DNA of 64,000 nucleotides from Betaproteobacteria bacterium (GTDB taxonomy: Bacteria; Bdellovibrionota_B; Oligoflexia; Silvanigrellales; Silvanigrellaceae): NCBI GenBank assembly GCA_016868315.1, contig VGHE01000002.1:406466-470465 (forward strand), read 5' to 3'. The translations under genes and the position numbers were made by a program. Positions 16,769 to 25,334 of the stretch are shown here, one piece after another; positions within the stretch are counted from its first letter, which is position 1; each line of letters begins with the position of its first letter. A model generated the notes under the pieces. The model was not told the DNA's origin and made no database searches. It saw nothing but the letters and a program-made list of their open reading frames with translations.

Positions 16769-18730
16769 TCACATGAAGTGGAAAAGCTTTTTGGATTTGT
16801 TGATATTAACGCGTTTGAACGAAGGTCCCTTCCAGTCGAGCTTGAGTCGTTTTCCACTCGATGCCTGAAAATACTCAAGCCTTATTTTTGTATAGCCGTT
16901 CTTGAGTGTCAGAGTTCCAGTTTTTTCTCTGGCAGAGTGGATGCCATCGTTTTGGATCACGCGTATGTCATTCACATAGAGCAGGCTTCCGTCATCTGAA
17001 GTCAAGAAGAATTTGTAATCGCCTGGCGCTTCTATCTTGATGACACCTTCAAAGACTAATGCAAAGTTGTTGTTACGCGGCGCCACCGCAAGAGAGAGGC
17101 TCGAAGTTGTGCCCGCAGAGGTTATCGCCGTCGAACTAAAGTTTGGCAGCTTATTCCACTTTCCTTCGTAATACTGAAAACGCAAACCCTCCACGAGTGA
17201 CGGCGGTGCATCAGGACGAGGTGTTGCAATTCCTAACATTTTGTTGACTGAACCTAAAAGATTCAAATGCCGGGCTCCTGAAACCTTACCCTCGTATCGT
17301 GAGATATAGTCTGCTCCCTGAAGCAATGCAGTCTTGATGTCTTCGAGGGATTTGTTGGGGAAAGAATTCCAAAGTAGCGCGGCCGCACCGGCAACATGGG
17401 GAGCAGCCATGCTTGTACCAGAGAAAATTTGGTACTGATTGCCTGGAACCGTGCTAAGAATGCCACCACCAGGCGCAGCAATATCGACACCATCTGCGTA
17501 GTTGCTGAAGCTACTCAGATCACCACTCTGCTCGCTTGAAGCAACCGAGAGAACGTTAGGGTAAACATTGGTTAAGTAGGCTGGAAAAATTGCCTTTGGC
17601 GCGGATTCATTCCCTGCCGCAGCAACAACAAGAACCCCCTTGCTGCGGGCCAACGAGATGGCCTTTGCGAAAAGAGCAGAAGAAAATTCGGTACCCCAAC
17701 TGTTGGAAAGAATTTTAGCATTGTTGGAAATGGCATAGAGTAGCCCTTGGTAGGCCGCTTCAAAACTTCCGCCGCCAAAGTCATCGAGAATTTTTACCGC
17801 CATGATTTGTGCGTTCCAATTTACTCCTGCAACGCCTTTCGCGTTGTTGCCCTTTGCACCTATGGTTCCTGCACAATGGCTGCCGTGTCCGTTGACATCT
17901 TGGGGTGAATTATCGAGCGAGGCGAAGTTCCAGCCGTGAATATCATCCACAAACCCATTGCCGTCATCGTCAATGTTGTTGCCCGGAATCTCGCCCGTGT
18001 TTTTCCACAGGTTTTCTTTTAAATCGACGTGCTGAAGATCGATTCCGGTATCGATGACCGCAACGGTCACCTGCTTTCCACCCGTACGGCTCTGCCACAC
18101 GTCTGGTGCTTTGATGGCCGACATTCCCCAAAGCTCTGGCATACGCGGGTCGTTGGGAAGTGCAATGGCTCGAATTTGTGCGTTGGGCTCTGCAAAGAGA
18201 ACTCCGGGTGTCCGGTTGAGTTTGGACAAAATGTCCGACAGCTCGTTCGCATCTTTAACATTCACTTCCGTCGTAATGAGGTCGAACGCAGCTTCGGAGG
18301 AATCGATGTCCTTGAGGATCTTTTTAAGCATTTTGAGAGAATGAGGTTTGTTGCGCAAACCTTTCACTGGAATTTCACCGAGTGACACAACGTCTGCAAT
18401 AGGAACGCCATCGGAGAGTTTCTTCACATCGCCTGTTTTCATTTTCAGCGGAAGTGTTCTGTCCCAGTCTTCTCGCACTAAGATGTTGATACTCACACCG
18501 GAAGAACCCGATGGCTTGCTTTTGAAAGCCGATTCGAGGCTCTTGAACGAAACGGACGCCTCGAGGATTGAATCTTCGAGATTCAGCGTATCACTTGTAT
18601 CGCTTGCGAACTGGACATCGGACGTTGGTTTTTGATTTTCATCTTCACTCGCTGCCGGTGCCTTCTTTCTCAAACAGGACGGAAGAGCCGCGGCAAGACT
18701 CAACAGAACAAGCACGCAAACAGCCCTCAT
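16769..18730 (-). CDS. Subtilisin-family (S8) protease lipoprotein with C-terminal PA14 domain
   Basis: From the ATG at 18730 (GGAGG 5 bases upstream) the protein is 653 residues. It has a probable lipoprotein signal (LPSC, Cys19; Pro at -2 is unusual) and an I9-like propeptide (about 145-190). The S8 catalytic domain carries Asp227 in VIDTGID, His282 in GHGSH, Asn374 in AAAGN and Ser440 in GTSMAAPHVAG. A PA14-like domain (about 515-650) contains DGSLLYVND, typical of carbohydrate or peptide binding. It is likely a surface-anchored protease tethered to its substrate through PA14. Its 3' end meets the RCC1 gene 7 bases away on the opposite strand. Confidence 0.9.
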   Translation of the reverse strand: MRAVCVLVLLSLAAALPSCLRKKAPAASEDENQKPTSDVQFASDTSDTLNLEDSILEASVSFKSLESAFKSKPSGSSGVSINILVREDWDRTLPLKMKTGDVKKLSDGVPIADVVSLGEIPVKGLRNKPHSLKMLKKILKDIDSSEAAFDLITTEVNVKDANELSDILSKLNRTPGVLFAEPNAQIRAIALPNDPRMPELWGMSAIKAPDVWQSRTGGKQVTVAVIDTGIDLQHVDLKENLWKNTGEIPGNNIDDDGNGFVDDIHGWNFASLDNSPQDVNGHGSHCAGTIGAKGNNAKGVAGVNWNAQIMAVKILDDFGGGSFEAAYQGLLYAISNNAKILSNSWGTEFSSALFAKAISLARSKGVLVVAAAGNESAPKAIFPAYLTNVYPNVLSVASSEQSGDLSSFSNYADGVDIAAPGGGILSTVPGNQYQIFSGTSMAAPHVAGAAALLWNSFPNKSLEDIKTALLQGADYISRYEGKVSGARHLNLLGSVNKMLGIATPRPDAPPSLVEGLRFQYYEGKWNKLPNFSSTAITSAGTTSSLSLAVAPRNNNFALVFEGVIKIEAPGDYKFFLTSDDGSLLYVNDIRVIQNDGIHSAREKTGTLTLKNGYTKIRLEYFQASSGKRLKLDWKGPSFKRVNINKSKKLFHFM

Positions 18731-18810
18731 GAAGTCCTCCACAATCGCTCCCGAGTTTTCGTCGGGTGCGCGACAAGACTTGACTCCGTTTTTTGGGGGA
18801 ACCAGCTAAT

Positions 18811-18820
18811 TTTATAATGT
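18811..18820. promoter_or_regulatory. AT-rich divergent promoter region (TATAAT / TATAAA)
   Basis: A perfect TATAAT reads on the plus strand at 18813-18818, and an overlapping TATAAA reads on the minus strand, in the gap between the protease and LysR genes. Neither has a good -35 at the usual spacing, so which gene is served is not decided. Confidence 0.3.
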
Positions 18821-18946
18821 CATGTAATTGCTGAATAAAAAATAAAGTTTGAGATCGAGGCGTCGCTTTTTTCTGAGTTCCACTGGGCTTGCTCGACCAC
18901 ACCTGCGGATTGAAATATACAAGAGCGTATTGATGAGGAGAACCGG

Positions 18947-19897
18947 GTGTCGGATCTGCAGGATATTCATCGTCTCCAGGCTTTTGTCACAGCTGTTGAA
19001 GAAGGGAGCTTTACTGCTGCTGTGAAAAAGTTGCATATCACTCAGCCCGCTTTGTCCGCCCGATTAAAGCTTCTCGAAGAGAGTTTCGAATGCCAGCTGC
19101 TCGAGCGCACGGGGCGCGGTGTGCGCCTGACACCCATGGGTCACCTGGTTTACAAAAACGCTGTCGACATTCTTGGGCGCATGCGGCATCTGGGTCAGGT
19201 CGTTAAGAATCATCTGGAGTTGCGCGATGGTTGGCTGCATTTGGGTGGCGGTGCTACGGCAGTCATGGGTGTTTTCCCGAATGCCATTGCGCACTTTCGC
19301 GTAAAATACCCGAACATCCAGTTCACACTGCATGAACAAGACAGCCGCAGTGTGCTCGACGCCGTACGCAACCAGATGATCGACATTGGTGTGGTGACGC
19401 GCGACCCGGACGCAGCAATGGAGTCGTCCGACGACCTTGATGGTCTGAAAGTCCACGGTGAGATTGTTGATTCGCTCAGAGTGATTGCCAGTCCAAACCA
19501 TCCGCTTGTGTCGGTGGGGGCAGCCCTTGAGCGTGCTGGAAAAAAGCTTTTGCCAATGCATCTGAACAAGCAGCACATGATTTTGTTTGATGAAGGTTCT
19601 GCGGTGCGGGGAATCATTGATTCCGAGTTCAAGCGGCTCTATGTGCACCCGCGTGTTGTGATGACCCTCCGATCAACCCAAAGTATGGTACGGATGGTTG
19701 AGAAAAACATTGGCTTATCTATTGTCAGTCACTTATCTCTCAACGAAGAAGATCGCGTGCGCTCGCTTTCTGTGGATGGCCTTCACATGACCCGCAAACT
19801 CGTTCTTATTTCTTCGGCCGAGCGGACTTTGCCCCCGGCTGCGGTCGCTTTTCTGGAAGTGCTGATGGGTAGTGTCGCAGTGAATTCTGCGCCATAG
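18947..19897 (+). CDS. LysR-family transcriptional regulator
   Basis: The 316-residue protein has the N-terminal winged helix-turn-helix of LysR regulators (residues 5-63: FVTAVEEGSFTAAVKKLHITQPALSARLKLLE in outline). A linker helix and a two-lobed effector domain follow (from about residue 93). The GTG start has GAGGAG 6 bases upstream. It is divergent from the PA14 protease gene, the usual arrangement for a LysR target, but no T-N11-A box was singled out. The ligand is unknown. Its last 92 bases overlap the 3' end of the opposite-strand basic protein gene; the LysR C-terminal motif (LPPAAVAFLEVL) lies in that overlap, so this frame is the constrained one. Confidence 0.9.
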   Translation: MSDLQDIHRLQAFVTAVEEGSFTAAVKKLHITQPALSARLKLLEESFECQLLERTGRGVRLTPMGHLVYKNAVDILGRMRHLGQVVKNHLELRDGWLHLGGGATAVMGVFPNAIAHFRVKYPNIQFTLHEQDSRSVLDAVRNQMIDIGVVTRDPDAAMESSDDLDGLKVHGEIVDSLRVIASPNHPLVSVGAALERAGKKLLPMHLNKQHMILFDEGSAVRGIIDSEFKRLYVHPRVVMTLRSTQSMVRMVEKNIGLSIVSHLSLNEEDRVRSLSVDGLHMTRKLVLISSAERTLPPAAVAFLEVLMGSVAVNSAP

Positions 19898-20333
19898 CAA
19901 CCATCTCCAAAATTTCCAGACGCATCTTCCAAAGTCGTTGCAAACGCATAACTTCGACGCGCAATTCATCCATCGGATGAATGCGGCCATCTTCCAGCGA
20001 CTCTGCCCCCAATAACTGTCGCTTTGTTTCCTGCTCGGAGGTGAATCGCAGCAGCGACCTCTCCAGTTGGCGCAGCTGCCCAAGGTGATCGACAGCATCA
20101 GAAACCAGTGCATGCACCTCCTGCCGGCCTTGGTCGGCCAACAGACGAAGAATGTCTTTAGGCTTAAAGGCTGCAGGTTCGGTTTTGCGGATCTCTTGCA
20201 GGCTCAGCGTGAGGAGGGAAGAATCCTGCTCTACAGAGAACGTGTCGGCACCGCGAGACCGTGAACCCGGCAACGAAGAGGTGGAGCGTCGAAAGCTCAC
20301 ACCGCGGATCCGATTACGGGTAAAGGTGCGCAT
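19806..20333 (-). CDS. Small basic helical protein of unknown function
   Basis: The 175-residue product is read from the ATG at 20333, with GAAG 5 bases upstream; the frame extends further up inside the neighbouring gene but without reason to start there. It has an Arg/Ser-rich N-terminus, a central acidic-basic helical region (about 60-145) and a Lys/Arg/Pro-rich tail. No family is recognised. It is the third gene of an operon 16 bases after the DUF4175-like gene, so a role with that protein is plausible. The tail is encoded opposite the end of the LysR gene and may not be conserved. Confidence 0.6.
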   Translation of the reverse strand: MRTFTRNRIRGVSFRRSTSSLPGSRSRGADTFSVEQDSSLLTLSLQEIRKTEPAAFKPKDILRLLADQGRQEVHALVSDAVDHLGQLRQLERSLLRFTSEQETKRQLLGAESLEDGRIHPMDELRVEVMRLQRLWKMRLEILEMVAMAQNSLRHYPSALPEKRPQPGAKSARPKK

Positions 20334-20349
20334 CGACACTTCGCTTCTC

Positions 20350-22506
20350 CTAGCGCAAACGTGATTCGAGATAGCGGATGGCGGGTGAATCGGCAGATTC
20401 ACCGGATGCACGTAGGCGAGCGATCTCTTCAAGGATCTGCCTGCGCCAACCCATGTCGAGTTGACCCTGTGCTGCAATAGCTTCTTGTGTGCTGCGGAAG
20501 TTCTGGCCGTCTTGTTCCTGCTGAGATTGGCGTTCAGCTTCCTCTTCGTCCTGCAGTGCTGCTAAAGCACGAACAATTCCATCTTGGGCGCTCTCGATTC
20601 CGCTGCTCATTTGGTCTTGGTTCTCACTTTGTGCACCTTGACGTGCCTGCTGGTTGCCCTTCTGTGCATCCCGTGCGGCCTCCTGAAACTCCTCGGAGAT
20701 TTGGGGTAGGGAGTCGAGATCTTGTTGTGAGTTGTCGAGCGATTTTCGCGCCGCTTGGTTTTCTTGGCGCGCGTTCTGGAGTTCCCGGTCGGCACGCGTC
20801 AGTTTTTCGCGAGCTTCACGCATTGCGCGTTGGCGTGCTGCTTGGAGCATGGCCAAAACACTTCCAAGCTGCTTCTGCGCATGATCGAGCGCAGCTTGGG
20901 ATTTGTTGATCGACTCGTTGAGTTTTTGATCCTTCAAGTTACGTTCAAGGTCTTTGAGGTTCTCGGGCGTGCGGTCGAGCTTTAAGGCGTCGAGAGCAGC
21001 TTGTTTCTCCTGGAGGGTCAGCCCAGAAGTTTGCTTTTCAACCAGCGCACCGAGTTGTTTTTTCAAAGCCTCTGCAGCACCTCGGAGTTCAGTGGTGTCC
21101 TTACTGAGTTGAGGAAGCTCTTCTTCTTTGGAGCGCTGTACGGAAAATTTCAGATTTTGCAGGCGCGCAAGCAGATTCTGAACTTGACTCGCTGTTTGTT
21201 CACGTTTCAAGCGCTCAAGCAGGTTTTTGATCTTTTGCTCGGTGTCACGTGCTGCTTTGTCTTTGGGGGCATTGATTTTATCTGCGCTTGCATTGATTTT
21301 TTCCATTTGCCGCGCAGCAAGACTTTGAGCACCCATCTGTTGCGCTGCGTCGGCGGCCTTTGCAAGCTCCGCGTTCAGCTTTTCTTTTAGTTCTTGTGTG
21401 GACTGGTTTTGGTTCTGGAGTGTCTGCAGTGACTTTTCGAGCGATTGAATCAGGTTCTGCCGGATACTTTCGCGCGTGATAATGTCGAATTTGAGTTCCT
21501 CCGACTCACCGAAAATTCCTTCAGCAACCGTTTTTGCAACAGCCTTGATGTAGAGGGTATCCTTGGGGGCAAAGGGGATGCCTTGAGTGTTGAAGTTGAG
21601 GTTGTCGCCGTTGAAGTTCTGTTCGTTGGCATTGGCAAATTCGGCAACAGGTTTGACCATCCGATATCCAGACTGGGTGCGCACATGGAATTCGACGCTT
21701 GCAAGAGGAATCTTTGAGCGGGCTTTGACGTTGAGAGGAATCAGACCCGCCTGACGCGGTTCAGTGTTCTCTTTTGCGAGTTCGACAATTGGGCGCGGCT
21801 GAGGTGTGATTTTTAGAATTTGACGCGCGTACTCTTTGCCGTTTTTTAGGATTTCGAGGGTGACGACATTGTCGGTTTGAGGGGAGAGAGACAGCTCTTG
21901 CAGTATCACCTTTGCGCTGTGACCAAAATTCGCTGAGCTCGGGATGGGTGCTGTGATTCGGGTTGTAGCTGGTGCTTGTGGAACAAGGTTAACCTGCCAC
22001 TGGGTTTTACTTTTTCGATAGCGAAACTGAACCGACACATAGGAGTCCAAATCCACCTCAAGCGTTTCACTTCTCTGGTTTGTAAGTTGAAATTCCTTTG
22101 GATCAGCGTCGGTATAGCTTGGAAACTCGATTCGTAAATGTACCTGTTCTGTGCGCAGGGATTGTTCGAGCCACGTGAATCCACGCATGACCTGAGGTGC
22201 GAGGGGCGGGACAACAGCACCGAGCCAAATAATAAGAAAAACAGCAGCAGCAGTGTTTCTTTGCGTGCGCAATTTCTCTGGCCGAACACCAAATGTTTGC
22301 AGATTCAAAGCCAGGCGTTCCTGGCCAAGACTCTTCTCTCTTTGCCATGCGTCGAGAAAAAAACGGTGCCATGCTGCAGCGAGCAGCAGGCCAAGCAATG
22401 CACCGAGTATGAGAGAGTCATTGCGTCCGGAAGAGGAAACAGCAGCGGCCGTGACACACACAAAGACGACTGACCAGAGCACTGAATTGAGTTGGGCAGG
22501 AGTCAC
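20350..22506 (-). CDS. DUF4175-like membrane protein with long coiled coil
   Basis: This is a 718-residue protein with two or three N-terminal membrane helices (residues 9-23, 31-50 and about 85-105). A periplasmic-type beta region of about 200 residues follows, containing IEFPSYTD (reminiscent of the PPxYT segment in DUF4175 proteins). The last 320 residues are almost uninterrupted coiled coil rich in Gln, Glu, Ala and Lys. The architecture matches the DUF4175 family, whose function is not established. It sits 22 bases after the exonuclease gene and 16 before the small basic protein, forming a tight operon. The family assignment is by architecture, not by firm motif. Confidence 0.65.
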   Translation of the reverse strand: MTPAQLNSVLWSVVFVCVTAAAVSSSGRNDSLILGALLGLLLAAAWHRFFLDAWQREKSLGQERLALNLQTFGVRPEKLRTQRNTAAAVFLIIWLGAVVPPLAPQVMRGFTWLEQSLRTEQVHLRIEFPSYTDADPKEFQLTNQRSETLEVDLDSYVSVQFRYRKSKTQWQVNLVPQAPATTRITAPIPSSANFGHSAKVILQELSLSPQTDNVVTLEILKNGKEYARQILKITPQPRPIVELAKENTEPRQAGLIPLNVKARSKIPLASVEFHVRTQSGYRMVKPVAEFANANEQNFNGDNLNFNTQGIPFAPKDTLYIKAVAKTVAEGIFGESEELKFDIITRESIRQNLIQSLEKSLQTLQNQNQSTQELKEKLNAELAKAADAAQQMGAQSLAARQMEKINASADKINAPKDKAARDTEQKIKNLLERLKREQTASQVQNLLARLQNLKFSVQRSKEEELPQLSKDTTELRGAAEALKKQLGALVEKQTSGLTLQEKQAALDALKLDRTPENLKDLERNLKDQKLNESINKSQAALDHAQKQLGSVLAMLQAARQRAMREAREKLTRADRELQNARQENQAARKSLDNSQQDLDSLPQISEEFQEAARDAQKGNQQARQGAQSENQDQMSSGIESAQDGIVRALAALQDEEEAERQSQQEQDGQNFRSTQEAIAAQGQLDMGWRRQILEEIARLRASGESADSPAIRYLESRLR

Positions 22507-22528
22507 GTCACAATTCTCCGAGTTTTTT

Positions 22529-23212
22529 TTAAAGCTGATTCATGGGCTCCTGGTAAGGCTGGAGATCACCCAAAGTCTGAAGTTCAGGGTGCTCACGCAG
22601 CATGTTCCAGAGCACTTCGGCCGTAACAAGAATATCTCCGATAGACCTGTGGCGCGACTCGAACGTCAGATTATAGTGCTGTGCCAGCGTATCGAGGTTC
22701 TTGCGTTCTGATTGCACGAGCGCTCGAGCCATTTTGAGGCTGCAAATGACGTGATAATTGCAACTCATCCCCAGGCGTGCACTTTCGTGCAGCATGATGC
22801 CGCAGTCGAATTCTGCATTGTGGGCAACTCCCACACAGCCGCGGAAAAATTCATGGAAATTGTAAAAGACATCTTGAAGTCGGGGAGCATTGACCAGCAT
22901 TTCGTCGTTGATACCGGTCAGACCGAATGTTTCCGGCGGTAGTTTTTGTCCGGGATTAACCAGAGTTGAAAAACGGTCGACCTCCTTGCTGTTACGATAT
23001 TTAATGGCTCCGATTTCAATGATGCGCGCGGTCTTTACGTTGAGTCCTGTGGTTTCAAAGTCGAAAACAACAATCGGCAAGCTAGCGATGGTTTCATGCG
23101 GTGAGAAAGTGGAGCCGCTCACGCCACCCATAATGGCCAGGGTTTCAAACTGATTCTTGGTGCGACCAGAGAGCAACTGATGAAAGATGCTGTTTGGAAA
23201 AGCTGACGCCAT
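22529..23212 (-). CDS. DEDDh 3'-5' exonuclease, DnaQ/PolC-epsilon-like
   Basis: The 227-residue protein carries all DEDDh motifs: Asp51 and Glu53 in DFETTG (Exo I), Asp136 in HNAEFD (Exo II), and His188 with Asp193 in HRSIGD (Exo III). It is a DNA (or RNA) 3'-5' exonuclease with two metal ions. It could be a polymerase III epsilon-like proofreading subunit or a stand-alone nuclease. The clamp-binding motif of true DnaQ was not seen, and the 50-residue N-terminal extension is unusual. The ATG has AAGGAG 9 bases upstream. It heads the operon with the DUF4175-like gene. Confidence 0.88.
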   Translation of the reverse strand: MASAFPNSIFHQLLSGRTKNQFETLAIMGGVSGSTFSPHETIASLPIVVFDFETTGLNVKTARIIEIGAIKYRNSKEVDRFSTLVNPGQKLPPETFGLTGINDEMLVNAPRLQDVFYNFHEFFRGCVGVAHNAEFDCGIMLHESARLGMSCNYHVICSLKMARALVQSERKNLDTLAQHYNLTFESRHRSIGDILVTAEVLWNMLREHPELQTLGDLQPYQEPMNQL

Positions 23213-23278
23213 AGTTGAAAGCTCCTTTGCTCACTCCATTAGCACGGATTCTTATGATAAAAAAACCCGCTCTCAGGC

Positions 23279-23307
23279 TTGCAAAGGGAATTTCAGAAAT
23301 GTAAAGA
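23279..23307 (+). promoter_or_regulatory. Candidate promoter of the tRNA-Ala gene
   Basis: TTGCAA (23279-23284) and TAAAGA (23302-23307) are separated by 17 bases. This would start transcription about 12 bases before the mature tRNA. Four and three matches to the -35 and -10 consensus make it moderate. Confidence 0.4.
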
Positions 23308-23325
23308 CCCCTGCTGTAAAGACAG

Positions 23326-23401
23326 GGGCGGTTAGCTCAGTTGGGAGAGCGCAGCAATGGCATTGCTGAGGTCGTCGGTTCGATCCCGATACCGTCCACC
23401 A
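23326..23401 (+). tRNA. tRNA-Ala (anticodon GGC)
   Basis: The 76-base cloverleaf folds fully. The acceptor arms GGGCGGT and ACCGTCC contain the G3-U70 pair that marks alanine tRNAs. The D stem is GCTC/GAGC and the anticodon stem CAGCA/TGCTG, with loop ATGGCAT giving anticodon GGC. The T stem GTCGG/CCGAT closes loop TTCGATC. The discriminator is A and the CCA end is encoded (23399-23401). It reads GCC/GCU alanine codons. It stands alone, ending 13 bases before the stop of the convergent amidohydrolase gene. Confidence 0.97.
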
Positions 23402-23414
23402 CTCCTTCTGCCGG

Positions 23415-24527
23415 TCAAGGCAGTCGGTACAATTTCCTCGCATTCAAACTCATCACAGCTCTAGCTTCATCCAGGTTGAAGCCAACGCGTTCCATGCTCT
23501 TGAGGGTCAGTTTGACGTATTGAGCGACTGCACCCGGCTGCCCCGAGGCGTCGGAGCCATAGAGTGTCCGGCTCAGGAGTTTTTTTGCCTTCAGGTTGCG
23601 CAAAGCTGCATCCATAAACTTGCCTTCAGGGTCGTAGTTGGCCAGTCCGAAAGCGCTGATTTCGAGATAGACGTTGGGGTAGGTGAGGGCAAGGCGGTAC
23701 ACGTCGTCGGTAAAGTCGAAGCCCTCGCGGTTGAAGTCAAAACCCATGTGTCCAAGCACGAACGGGACATCAGGATGGCGTGCGATAGTGGCTTCAAGCG
23801 CAAGCGGCGAGCTACTGCGCAGGAACTTCTTTCTTTCCTCGTCGGTCTTAAAGTCGCTCATTTTGCGCAGCGGTGAGCTTCCAATGTGGTGGTAGACGGG
23901 GACGGCGAATTCGCGCGCGACTTCGTAAATTCCTTCGTAGCGCTCATCGTCTATTGGCAATTCATTGTGAACAAATGCGAGCTTAATGCCCTTCATGCCA
24001 GGGTGCTTGAGCGAGCGGCGCAATTCGAGCAGTTCGTATTCAGCCGTAGAATCGAAATTATGAACATTCACGCTCGCCATGCCAAAGAAATACCAAAGTT
24101 CGCCGTTCGGGCCACGATTGCGGCTGTCACTCAACATGGATTCGATCGAGGCGTTGTCAACGGTTCCCCACGTGAGGGGCGCGTAAACCGACATTAGGCC
24201 GCACATGCTGAGTCCGGCGTTGAGACATTCCCGCTTTACCCCGAAAAATGGGGTGTAGGGCTTGAGAACCAAGTTGGCCATGGCCTCCAGGCTCCAGTCT
24301 TTGAAATTGCGCGGGAGCCAGTTGGGGAGGGTTTTGTACAGAAATTCTTTTCCGAGTGGTCCCATGGTTTTCGCGTCACCCACATGCTGGTGAACGTCGA
24401 TGACCTCCACCTTTTCGCCCTTGTAGGTCGGCTCTTTGAAAGCAGCGTAGGACGTGGCTGGGGCAAGAAATGATGAGCCAAGAAGCAGAAGAAGCGTCGA
24501 GGAGCGGGCAGCGCGTGTCAGAATCAT
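23415..24527 (-). CDS. Exported amidohydrolase-family (amidohydrolase_2-like) protein
   Basis: From the ATG at 24527 the protein is 370 residues and begins with a signal peptide (ILTRAARSSTLLLLLGSSF, cleavage near SYAAF). The TIM-barrel metal-dependent hydrolase pattern is visible: HQH after beta-strand 1 (VIDVHQHVG), His in VYHHIG, His in LGHMGFD, and Asp in LYGSDASG. Relatives are mostly cytoplasmic decarboxylases or lactonases; an exported copy is less common. The substrate is unknown. The frame is open to 24656, but that extension lacks a ribosome site and hides the signal peptide. Confidence 0.8.
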   Translation of the reverse strand: MILTRAARSSTLLLLLGSSFLAPATSYAAFKEPTYKGEKVEVIDVHQHVGDAKTMGPLGKEFLYKTLPNWLPRNFKDWSLEAMANLVLKPYTPFFGVKRECLNAGLSMCGLMSVYAPLTWGTVDNASIESMLSDSRNRGPNGELWYFFGMASVNVHNFDSTAEYELLELRRSLKHPGMKGIKLAFVHNELPIDDERYEGIYEVAREFAVPVYHHIGSSPLRKMSDFKTDEERKKFLRSSSPLALEATIARHPDVPFVLGHMGFDFNREGFDFTDDVYRLALTYPNVYLEISAFGLANYDPEGKFMDAALRNLKAKKLLSRTLYGSDASGQPGAVAQYVKLTLKSMERVGFNLDEARAVMSLNARKLYRLP

Positions 24528-24634
24528 AGTCAAATGGCTTCCTTCTGAAGGGTTGCCGGCGTGGTAGAGTAGAACGGGTGCAACGTCAATGAATTCCTCG
24601 CGTGGATTCCTTTTCGTCTGGAATTGGGGCTCGA

Positions 24635-25321
24635 ATGTTACTGAAAAATCATGCATTTTTGCTTAGTCTTGGTCTTTTTGGTGTGGTTTTGGGGCTCTCT
24701 CCGAGCAGCGCCGCTGCACAGTCTCCAGGTCCGCGCGAAAAGGCATCTGAGGGCCAACAGTCCCCTGCCGCAGGTAATGAGCCCGCAGATTCACCTGATT
24801 CCGCCGACGACGCAGAAGATATTGATGAACGCTTTTCAACCGAAGGTTATGTTGGGGGCTATGTTGCACTTCTGCAGCACACCGTTCCCACAATTGGTCT
24901 GACTGCCTCTATGTACCTCGACGATGGTTTCCGCTTCGGAGCCGATATTTCGCGTGGTTCATCGAAGCTTCTCTACGGAGCGTTCGTCACACAAGGAGCA
25001 TCGGTGTGGGGTGCTTGGGAGCTGGGGAGCAGGTTTTGGTTAAAAGGTGGAATGGGCTACTCCAGTCTCGAAAAGCCTACCACACAAGAACCGTTGTCTT
25101 ATCTCCTGAAAGGAAAAGACAGCTCGGCTGAGAAGCAGGAAGATAAGAGCGACACGCTGGGAGTGGATGTTTCATTTGGCCAGCTTTGGTCGTTTCCGAA
25201 ATATTCGGTGTCGGTGGACTACCTGGGCTTCACAATTCCATTGTTGCGCCTCACAGGACCAAAAATGCCGCTGTACTCATTGCACGCGGCACGCTTGGAA
25301 CTGCTTTATAATCTTGAGTGA
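24635..25321 (+). CDS. Secreted, probably barrel-forming protein of unknown function
   Basis: A 228-residue protein is predicted from the ATG at 24635. It has a signal peptide with a long Leu-rich core and SSAAAQS cleavage site, then an acidic, Pro/Ser-rich stretch (about 30-65). Alternating hydrophobic strands follow (GGYVALLQHTVPTIGLTASMYL, FRFGADISRG, SVSVDYLGFTIPLL). It ends in a strand-like LEXXYNLE segment. The pattern suits a small outer-membrane beta-barrel, but no family is recognised. It faces the DUF2141 lipoprotein gene, their stops being 13 bases apart. Confidence 0.62.
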   Translation: MLLKNHAFLLSLGLFGVVLGLSPSSAAAQSPGPREKASEGQQSPAAGNEPADSPDSADDAEDIDERFSTEGYVGGYVALLQHTVPTIGLTASMYLDDGFRFGADISRGSSKLLYGAFVTQGASVWGAWELGSRFWLKGGMGYSSLEKPTTQEPLSYLLKGKDSSAEKQEDKSDTLGVDVSFGQLWSFPKYSVSVDYLGFTIPLLRLTGPKMPLYSLHAARLELLYNLE

Positions 25322-25334
25322 TACGGGTAGACGC

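Noticed and set aside
19064..19648. 194-codon minus-strand frame
   Set aside because: Antisense to the LysR gene; His/Gln-rich composition typical of a shadow.
23408..23423. Terminator after tRNA-Ala
   Set aside because: CTGCC/GGCAG can pair, but there is no T run and it lies in the end of the convergent amidohydrolase gene.
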